DNA of 64,000 nucleotides from Zygnema cylindricum (Eukaryota; Streptophyta; Zygnematophyceae; Zygnematales; Zygnemataceae): contig JBBHKE010001241.1 in assembly GCA_037447655.1 (NCBI GenBank), positions 49,894-113,893 on the forward strand, given 5' to 3'. This document shows, piece after piece, positions 55,158-64,000 of this stretch. Made by a program: the position numbers and the translations under genes. Within the stretch, counting starts at the first letter, position 1, and each line of letters begins with the position of its first letter. Under the pieces are notes generated by a model. That model did no database searches, had not been told where the DNA came from, and worked only from the letters and a program-made list of their open reading frames with translations.

Positions 55158-58100
55158 ATGGCTTCTGGAACTTGCGTTTCTGGAGAAGGTTTTGCGTTAG
55201 GTTTAGGAAGACAATCTGACAGCCCAGGTTTATTATCTAGTTTTTTGGAATCTAGTAGGTTTGACGCCCACAGCTTTCACCACACTTTGTTAAGAGAGGG
55301 TAAATTTGGGGTGTCGAGGAGCTCCAAATGTAGCTCAAGTCGCCCATTTCCGTCTTCGCTTGGTTTATCCCTTACCCATAGAAGGAAAAAAGGACCAGTT
55401 CAGTGTTTGTCCCCAAGAGGGTTCAGGAATAGTAGCTTAGTAACTGCGAGGTTTGGAAATAGAGGAGCTGGAAACCTAAATGGATCTGCTATTCAAACAG
55501 GTCCTCAAGATGAATTTGGTTCATTTGGACGCCAATTGCTTTCACAAAGAGGACCAAATTTTGGCGTGTGTAGACCTGGTAGTAGTAGTAGTAGGGATAA
55601 TCAAATAAGACCGAAGGCATTGGAAAGCTTGTCTCTCATGTGGATACAGATGCCTGAAGCTGGTCCTGCGCGAGATCTAATCTTCACTATTTTAGGAGCA
55701 AGTGCCGCTTCTTTACTTGCAGGAGCCGCAGTTTGGGCTTGGCATCGTGAGGACCTTCGGGTGAGTTCACATCTTCTCGTTTTTTTTTTTCTCTCTCTCT
55801 TCTCCTGGGACTTGTAGGGCGAACAAATAGGAGATTACTGGCGTTACTGGCCAGTAATTGCAGTTTCGTACAGAAAAATCTGTGATTCATACAATTTTCT
55901 GTACGATTACTGTGATTACTGGCAGTAACACCAGTAATAGTTTATTGTGAAACTACCCTATTAAAGCATGACTCATCATTGATTGTCTGACATGTCTAAT
56001 TTTGTTTTAATGTGCAATATTAAAAAGTGATGGAATGTTTCTGATCGAGTTATAATTTTTCTTCAGAGTTGTTGACTTGACTCTCTTTTATTTGAAAATT
56101 GTGTTTGCTATTTTTTAATTGACTTTTTGCACATTTTTGCAGTTAAGGGCGGCTGTAGCAGAGAGAGGCAGAGCAGCGCTTCCCGAGGCTCCCAATTCTG
56201 CTGGACAGAAGGAATCGGTTGAATGGGTGAATATGGTCATTCAAAAGATCTGGCGTATATATCGACGGAGTCTTGAAGCATGGTTGGTTGGCCTTTTGCA
56301 ACCAGCGATCGACAAGCTCCCCAAGCCTGATTATGTAACTCGTGTGGAAATTGCTGAGTTTTCCCTAAACTATGAGCCAATATTGGTTCGGAATGTACAG
56401 CGACGAGCATCACGTCGCTCCAACGATTTGCAGTAAGGCTCATGTTTTCCTCACTGATTGTGTTTTGTATTGTTCAGTTGTCTTGATTGCTTTTTCTTCA
56501 GGGATGTCTGCCAGTGTCTTCGATGTCTATTCTTTATGGATTCAGAGTTGTCTGTCTTGCAGGAAATCAGGGATGCTGGGAAGTATTCCAATTTTCACAG
56601 AAAGTGCCTGGTTAATTTTCTGCTTTTTTTTTGTTTTTTTTTGCCTCAAGTCTTTAAGCAGGTGCCTCAACCTGCTCATTGTAAGAGTTGGCACTGATCA
56701 TGCAGGCTGTGATTTCCTCACTCGAAATTGACCTTCAATTGAATGTGAAAGTTTTTTGCTCTCGATCTTCTACGGATTGTTGTGGACTGCTAATGGTTTT
56801 GATCTCGACTGATCTCCAGGTATCACATTGGTTTGCGTTATACTGGTGGAGCTCGCTGCCTTCTTGTTCTTCACCTTAATCGTAACGGCATGGAAACTGC
56901 CATTCCAGTAGGAGTGCATGATCTTGATGTTGATGGGGAGATGTGGGTCAAGTTGCGCCTCACACCAAGGAAGCCATATGTGGGAACACTTTCTATTGCG
57001 TTTGTCCGGTTGCCTACTATCAAGCTTGTACTGGCACCGTTTCGTATTGTGAACCTTTTTGGTGAGTCACTGATCTTGTTTTTTTGGTTCGGGAAAATTC
57101 TATGAGTGTCGACCTTGTCCAGGAGGTTTGTTACATCATTAGGTTATTCTACACGGTTTTTCACTCATATCATGTTAGTAAATAGCTGTTGTAATTTTGC
57201 ATTCTTCTTTGGAATAATATCATGTTCTTAAACGCATAAGACGCTCCTTGACATGATGTAACCTCTGACTGTGATATGTCTGAGGATTTCTTTTTGTTCA
57301 AACAATTTTACTTTCAATGACTGATGTTACTTGGTTTTTGGGGTGTGGACAATCTTCGTCCTCAAACGGTGATTATTGGGACATCATCAGCCATACCTTT
57401 TTTGTCAAGGTATGTTGATACTCAAAGCCCAAGTACCTCCATTTTAATGATATTTAACTGTCGTCGTTTGTGTCGGAATTTATTATGTTGATGGCTTGCA
57501 AGTATTCAAATCAACTATTTAAATGGTAGTTTCATAACCAAACACTTGAAATGGCACAAGTCTATTTGCATTTGTTTCTGAGAACTTGTTTTGCGATCTG
57601 CAGATGGTTTGTGGGAGGGTATTAACATCGTTTTAAAGCTCGACAGGATAGTAGTTGCATGCAAGAGTGGGGTGTAGAGTTTATTCAACGGTTTTAGTAT
57701 TGCCGGCTTGTGATCTTATATGCAGGGCGACTCCTTTTCCTTTCCTCTGGCACTCGCTCATCCTTAAGTTTCTCTTGCTCGTTTCCAGGTTTCTTTCGAA
57801 ATTGTTAACAGTCGATCTCCCTCGACTGCTGGTACTTCCACGCCACATTACGTTTGACTTTTTGGCTCAAGGGGAAGATCGACGCCAGCTTAGCCCAGGG
57901 AATACAATGCTGGATTTGTTGACTACAGAAACACCCAGTGGACTTACTACTCAAAGTGAGCCTAGTGAGCAGTTTGTCGGAGAACTCACAGTGACACTTT
58001 GCGAAGCACGAAACTTATCAACGTGGAACCTGACAGGTAAGGAACAAGTGATGGGTCCCCCTGGGCGGGTATCTTTGTCTTAAGGTTTATTTCGATTTGG

Positions 58101-61100
58101 TATCGAATGGGCTCCCTGTTATTGTATTGCTGTGGATTGGAATTTCTAGTTGCTATCTTCGGACTTCATGCTGTTTACTAAACCTGACAAGTTTATATAA
58201 ATCTGCTTCTTCTCGGGCACAGGTTGGAGTAATCCTTATTGTGTTCTTACCTTGGGAGATCGTTCACAAGAGAGTAAATGCAACCGAGAAACTTCTCATC
58301 CGGCGGGTGCTAGAGACCCTGTCTGGAACCAGGTACTGATCAAGCGCCCCCCCCTTCCGGTCAGATTAAGGTAAATTAATTCTTATTAGGAGAGTGGATG
58401 CAAGGGCCATTTCTTAGTATTTTAAAGCTAGACATGGAGAATAAAGGTGATCAAGAGGTGGTAGGAACAAGTGGCAGAGAACAACATGTCTAGGTCATCC
58501 TTGTATGGTTTGCTTTTGATGGTGTAGTACATCCCCATGACTATTAGTGTCTAACAATTTCCGGGCGAGCAAAGTACACATTTCACTGCACACATTTCCT
58601 ATTTTTAATTGTGACATCATGATCGAATCCTAAGGCCATTACCTTTCGACTGCTTGCCTCAAAAATGAAATCCAGCTGTTGAACATAAATTTAAGTGCCC
58701 TTAACTGCTCAAAAATGCTTAACACCTAAAGCAATGGGCATAATTTGGTTCGTGGTACTGTCCACTTCACTACTCGAAAACTCTGTGGTGTGAGAGTTTA
58801 ATCAAGTAATTGGGGTCGGATTTTGGATTGGCTGCAGGACTTTCACTTTGGGGTGGAAGATCCTGTGAGACAGAAACTGACTGTACGCGTTCATGACTCA
58901 AGCATCACTCTTAACCCAAATATTGGCTATATTCAGGTAAGAGGGTTTGGGTTTTTGAATTAGCTGGACGTACTCTGCCATTTCTTTTATGAATCTATCC
59001 GACATGGTTAAATAAGCAATGAAGTTCCTGAGAGAAAGGTGTCAGATTTGACGTAGGGTGTCCTGTTGTTGTCCTTCACCTTGTCAATTAAGCTTAGGAG
59101 CAATTGTTATTCAGTTCGTCCTTTAGTTTCTGTAATTCTGGAGGACTATAAAATGTTTTGGATGAAAGGCCCATACAAACTTTTATTGATAGGATTTGCA
59201 CTTTTCATGGTGGTTTTTTTGTCTTCAGATACCAGTTTGGCAGCTACAGGATTGTGTTCCTGTGAGCATGTGGTCACCCCTCATGCAGGATGGTCCTTTT
59301 GGAGTGAAGCAAGTACAAGGAGAGGTTCGTCTTTTGCTTACATATAAGTCATATGTTGATAAAGAAAATGACCCGGAGGCGATATCGCCACCGGTTCCTT
59401 ATATCAAAGTCTTTTCCGATGATGGTGAAAGTGATTCCGAAAAAGAAAAGCACTCCACGGATTCGGACAGTGATAATGAGAAAGCTCGAAAGCTGAGGAC
59501 ACAAGAAGAGGAGGCAGCTTCAAGTGGGTCAGATGGAGAGGGTAGTGAGAGAAGATGGCGGAAACGAGTGGGGAAGTACGTGGAAGCTGATGGCAATGCG
59601 GTGATCGCTGAATCCAGCCATGTTAATGATAGTGAAATGAAGGGTATTGAAGTTGGTACTGACCAAATTCCTGCCCAATGGGACGACAAAGTCTTGAATG
59701 TCCCTGTGGAGGTCAATGCCACATCTGAAATTAGCGTGCCACAAGGAACAGGACAAGATCTGGCGAAGGTGGAGGAGATTGTGAAAGGGGAGGAGGATTG
59801 GAAAGCAAAAGTTATCGGTAAGACAGTGGAGGTAACAATCGGGGCTGGGAAACTAGCGACTGGAACAGCTGAGGTGACTGTGGAGGCAGGAAAATGGGTA
59901 GCGGGAACTGCTGTCGATTTATGGGGAAAATGGAGAAAAAACAGAGAAAACCGTCGTGCACAAGAGACGATATCAACAGGTGGTAGTGCAGTCGGAGATA
60001 ATAACAGTGTCCCACAAGCTATGGAACCAAGGGAGGAGGAGGGTGGAGCTGCGGTTATGAAGGGAGAAGAACCGGCGGAAAGGAATCCGCTGTCCAAGGT
60101 TGGGTCCTTTCTTTCGAAGACACTAGAAGCTATTCCATGGCCTGGTGGTGAATCAAAGGATTCAGAGAAGCAAGAAGGTGGTACCGGAGAGATGCGAGCA
60201 GGTACGGCTTCAGAAAAGGCAGATGAAGGTGTGTCAACGTCAGGTGAGGAGAGACAGGGAGAGTGGAAAGGTCATGAAAGAAAAGACAGTCATGGGTCTG
60301 ACTTTGGTCACATGGGAGCACACAGTGGAAACCTTCAGGAATGGTGGGATTATAGCTCTGGAGATGAATACAGGCCTGAGACTACTGGTTGGCCGAGGCC
60401 GGCCGAGGAGCCTATTCGAATTAGACTTGTGCCTTCCGATAGTCATGAGAACGATTTACATCATATTCATTCCGATGGTCACGAGAAAGATTTACATGAT
60501 ATTCATTCCGATGGTCATGGGAAAGATTTACATGATATTCATTCCGATGGTCATGGAAACGATTTACATGATATTCTTTCCGATGGTCATGAGAAAAAAT
60601 TGCATGATATCTTTTCCGAGGACGAAGCCTTGGAATGGAGATGGCAAAAAAGACCCGATGGTTCATTTGATACAAGCAATGAACACCTCTCATTGGGACA
60701 TAAATCTTCACATGAGAATTTGGACGACCACAACGCCTTTTTGACTGAGCCAATCATGGAAGAGATAAACTTGGAAAAAATTACACTGGATGGTGTGCCT
60801 CTTCATGAAGTCATAAGTAGGCATATCGAGAGTCACAGCGAGACAAGTTGGGGCAAGGAGAAGGTCAATGGGCGCGAAAAAGTTAGTGGGTACGAAAAGG
60901 TCAATGGGTACGAGAAAGTGAATGGACATAATTCGGGGCTCGAGAAAGACGATCGAGTGAATGGGAATCAGTGGGGTGGAGGACCAAGAGGGTCGGCAGA
61001 GGAGGAGGGGGAGGGAGGTGAAGAACCCTGGACTGTGGAGTTGGGTTTGACACGAGATGGAGCTTTGAATAGTGCAATTTCGGAACTTGTGGAACTATTT

Positions 61101-61115
61101 GATAGGAGGCGGTAA
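55158..61115 (+). CDS. NTMC2T5-like: NTMC2T5-like SMP/C2-domain protein, 8 exons
   Basis: Exons 55158-55760, 56143-56432, 56820-57061, 57391-57409, 57789-58036, 58223-58332, 58838-58936 and 59229-61115 join in frame with GT-AG introns to 1165 residues. Residues 1-165 are Ser/Arg/Gly-rich, like a plastid-targeting leader. A membrane segment (about 174-195, LIFTILGASAASLLAGAAVW) precedes the SMP lipid-binding domain (about 225-410; SVEWVNMVIQKIWRIYR, LQYHIGLRYTGGAR, FLSKLLTVDLPRLL) and one C2 domain (about 445-575). In the C2 loop the usual S-D-P-Y reads S-N-P-Y, so Ca2+ binding is doubtful. Plant NTMC2T5 proteins are reported as chloroplast-associated candidates for membrane-contact tethering. 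The last exon adds about 500 residues not expected from the roughly 700-residue land-plant proteins: acidic stretches, five 12-residue His-rich repeats (940-999) and an EKVNG repeat. Confidence 0.95.
57391..57409 (+). other. 19-nt microexon of the NTMC2T5-like gene
   Basis: CCATACCTTTTTTGTCAAG lies between CATCAG and GTATGT. Joined to G from exon 3 and G from exon 5 it encodes A-I-P-F-L-S-R, matching the G-I-P-V-L-S position of the land-plant protein. Without it the SMP frame breaks. Confidence 0.88.
60435..60614 (+). repeat. Five 36-bp coding repeats (12-residue His-rich unit)
   Basis: Unit SDGHEKDLHDIH, five copies in frame within the last exon. Copies 2-4 are nearly identical in DNA, implying recent expansion. 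Confidence 0.95.
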
Positions 61116-62533
61116 ATTCCATGTCTTTCTTTTTAAGATAGAGATAGAACGTTTCTCACTTAATTCAAAGTCGGCGATTCTGATTGGTTTCTGTTGTGTA
61201 GTACGGTAGACTCTTTTTAGGCATCACAATGTGTATTTATCAATTTGTGTGTTATTGTTTACGTTTGATGTGATGTGTTCTTAAACAGTGGGATAGAATG
61301 AAGCGAGGGTGTAGTTGGAGGAGGAATGATGAGTTGTAAGACATTTGTATTTTAATTTGGATAACGACTTGTCGTTGATTATTGCTACAAAAATGAAAAT
61401 ATTTTGGTTTATCAAGGGATGGCTTTAAGGCAGTTCTGTCTGCACTCATAATGCTGGATGGAGATAGTTCCTGTTTCAATAAGTTACTTGTGTCACGACA
61501 CTTCTCGTTTTGAGCCTTTAATATGGAAAGTTATAATGATTGGGATATGCATGTAGGTGATTTACAAATGTATATCCTCAAATACGCATATAATATACAT
61601 AGATAAATAATAAAAAACACGTATTATATATCAGCAAATATGTGTATTAAGGTCCAATGCGAACCCATATATATGTAAGGTCCAAAGCGAAATTACAGCT
61701 GGCCTGTCAGATTCTTGGTGCTTTATTTGCAAGGATGTCTGAAAGATGATAGAAAACGATTTTTGAGGTATCTAAAACAATAACGCATACAGGTCTTTTC
61801 TGTAGATTGAAACGCTTTGGCCTCAAAGACCAGTTTTTCTGTGCAGGTTAGATCCTTTCAAACGAGAAGTATAAAAAACAGCAGTAAAATATGAAAGTTA
61901 CGATGTCCTGGTAACAGAGACGATGATGAGATTGTTCTACTAATTCTGTTCGAGCGTCACATATTGCAACAAAAACTGATTATACTTTGGAAGCCTTGAG
62001 GTGTCCGATGTTATTAGTTGTTCACCGTCATTTTTCTCTTTCGTTCATGTTTGCGACAGGAAATTGTAAGGTAAGATAACATCGAAAGTTCAAAATTGTG
62101 ACTAAATTCTACTGAGTTTTTGAGCTAGGATTTAGTCCATAGTTGTGACATTCATACGAAAAATATTTAGTATTTAGTATGGAAATATTCAGTGGCAATA
62201 TTAGGCAAAGTTGTATCTCCCACTCGTTCCCTGAATTCGGCAGTAGGAACTTTTATTTCAAGTTACAAAGACAAAAAATATACAAATGAGAAAAAAACAA
62301 ATCGAAAAACAGATTGGTGGCTGCCCCGTCTCATACCAGGAACTTAACTTTTTTGTTATACAAAGTATTCCTACTACTGATAACTAAAGACTACTAAAGA
62401 AAAAGGTACGTTTTTCAAATATCAAATACAGGAATATAACTAATTTTTTTACCAAATAGAGTTACGAGCTAGCTACAACATGTGGTTTATAACATGAAGT
62501 AAAATGTAAAGCATAAAAAAATCGACGCGTGCG
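61116..62533. other. 3' region of NTMC2T5-like gene and spacer
   Basis: The first few hundred bases are probably 3' UTR. No further exon or element recognised. Confidence 0.4.
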
Positions 62534-62570
62534 CTTCTTGCACTCCTGCTTTTTAGAGGAGTGCAAGAAG
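62534..62570. repeat. 14-bp perfect stem hairpin
   Basis: CTTCTTGCACTCCT and its inverse around a 9-base loop. The stem continues imperfectly outward (CGTGC and GCACG). Too short for a typical plant miRNA precursor. Confidence 0.8.
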
Positions 62571-64000
62571 TAGCACGGAAGTTGTGGCGGCCAAATTGCT
62601 TGAAGAAAGGAAAGCGAATGGAAGTGTAAGCATGTGAAAAGAAAAAGGTAAAAGTCCACTTACAACAGTACATTATAATTTTGAAACACTTCTATGATGT
62701 TATGTATGGTTATCTTTAGATAAAGTACACTGGTAGGTCTCCCAAAACATCTTATGTATGGAACTCTAGCGAGTTCAAATCACACTAAACCGAACCCTTA
62801 GAAAACTACTTAATGTTGGATATTTAGAATACCAAATATCTAGATGGGCTCGAATTTACGACATTTTTTTCCTTGGGAATTGCGGAATAGCGGTGATTAT
62901 GATTTAAACCACATATACAATATATAACACAACGATATCATCATATTTGTTGCCCATTTAAGCCAAGTGTATCGATGTGCTACGATACGCATTGCTAATT
63001 CAAAGGAAATAAGCGAGAACGAAAGAGATTTGCTTGTCATTTGTGAGTAAAAAGGTTATGGTATAGCTTCGGTTGCACGATTGGGGTGTGGTAACCCTAT
63101 TTCTTGCACTCTAACCAAGGGATTCCTACTTATATGAGAAGAGTTCTTTCCTCTCACATTACAATCAAATGTATAAATTGTACATCATACAAGAGATGTA
63201 ATGCCGAAGAACAACATTGGTTCGTTTCATATACCGTCAACTTTGTACATTAGTGTAAATTTTTGCTCTTGGGCAAATGAGCATGTATGCGCGTTAGTCG
63301 TTGCTCACATGGTGGGGAATGAACTTCATTACAATGCAACTTGAGATTCAGTATCTGGCGTGGGAAAAAAAATGGGCTATAAAGTCAAACGTGAAGTGTC
63401 AAATATACTCTCATCAGGTTTTGAATATAAAAGTCTTTATTCACGAGCAACATTGAATATTGCCAGGAAGCTCGAGATGTACCTACCTTTAAGACACAAA
63501 CAGTGTACCGACCTTTAAGACACAAACAATCACGAGCGACCTAGTGAACAATCTCATACCATTTGCTTTGGAAATCTTTGGGACCATGGAGACAATCATT
63601 CCATAGTTTTTTACGCCAATGCGCCCATCAAACTTTTGAAGAGAGAGGATTTCGAAGCCAACTCCCACCTCTCCTATCGACTTTCTATTGCCAACAAAAA
63701 CATGTTGCCCTTCAATGAGCACATGCTCGCATTTTATTAAGCACAATATGGTGGTGGATGAAGTTATGGACTAAGCGACCTCTTACAATGCTAGTCATTT
63801 GATATTGATGATTTCCGTAGTTGGTTGTCATCAGCGTAGCGTAGCCTTTAGATGATGGGCATGGGACCATGTTTTTTGTAGTGTTCAAGGTATGTAGTAA
63901 ATTATAAAACTAGGTTTTTCTGGCTGGTCAGTCTCTAGCCAGTTTTTGTTTAATGGTCCAAGTATAAGTCTCCACCTTTTAGTTAGTGGAAATTGTTCAT
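62571..64000. other. Spacer, nothing recognised
   Basis: The open frame at 63489-63746 (-) has no recognisable domain. A roughly 27-bp unit (TACCGACCTTTAAGACACAA) is duplicated in tandem at 63479-63530. Confidence 0.4.

Noticed and set aside
59399-60097. 232-residue minus-strand open frame
   Set aside because: Antisense shadow of the long last exon of the NTMC2T5-like gene; no domain and no splice context of its own.
60435-60614. Regular 36-bp repeats considered as a CRISPR-like array
   Set aside because: There are no spacers; units are in-frame coding repeats in a plant-type exon of a eukaryotic genome.
62534-62570. Candidate miRNA precursor
   Set aside because: The perfect stem is only 14 bp with a small loop; even with the imperfect extension it is too short for a usual plant precursor.
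63489-63746. 85-residue minus-strand open frame
   Set aside because: No recognisable domain; its start region overlaps a short tandem duplication and no splice partners were seen.
1-64000. tRNA, rRNA and telomere repeats
   Set aside because: No cloverleaf with proper arm pairing was noticed by eye and no telomere-type arrays occur; a covariance-model scan would be needed to be certain.

Overview
This is nuclear DNA from a green-lineage eukaryote, most likely a streptophyte (a charophyte alga or another non-seed plant). The evidence is the gene set: a D27-type carotenoid isomerase, a plant-type two-domain glyoxalase I, an NTMC2T5-type SMP/C2 protein and a receptor-like-kinase fragment. All intact genes are split by GT-AG introns. 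The sequence is AT-rich and most of it is transposon-derived. Two runs of ten Ns (12782-12791 and 36771-36780) mark assembly gaps. No rRNA, tRNA, CRISPR array or bacterial-type operon was seen.

Layout. 1-17.0 kb: purine and pyrimidine tracts, a receptor-kinase fragment, then a dense patchwork of small DNA transposons (hAT-like with 8-bp target duplications, PIF/Harbinger-like with TTA duplications, and a TA-inserting CACCG-ended MITE family), several nested in one another. 17.2-21.7 kb: a seven-exon D27-like gene (+) with very long pyrimidine tracts in its introns. 23.8-26.9 kb: a three-exon gene (+) for a small, probably plastid protein of unknown function. 28.2-30.1 kb: two decayed 3' ends of a non-LTR-type reverse transcriptase (-). 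30.9-36.1 kb: an eleven-exon glyoxalase I gene (-), with a 7-bp-unit minisatellite in intron 1 and a 50-bp palindromic MITE just upstream. 37.7-41.7 kb: a transposon nest (long-armed foldback, Harbinger-like element, two MITEs and a pogo/Tigger element with an apparently intact one-intron transposase). 44.4-44.7 kb: a GT61-like terminal exon (-). 44.8-48.1 kb: more MITEs. 48-55 kb: low-complexity DNA without recognisable genes. 55.2-61.1 kb: an eight-exon NTMC2T5-like gene (+) with a 19-nt microexon and a long repetitive C-terminal extension. 61.1-64 kb: nothing recognisable.

How it fits together. Three host genes point to the plastid (carotenoid isomerase, plastid-length glyoxalase I, chloroplast-associated membrane-contact protein) and a fourth may too, but nothing suggests co-regulation; they are separate plant genes in a repeat sea. 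The most informative content is the transposon record. Target duplications and internal empty-site comparisons give the target length and relative age of several unnamed families. The smallest members are reduced to two 23-bp terminal inverted repeats with no spacer.
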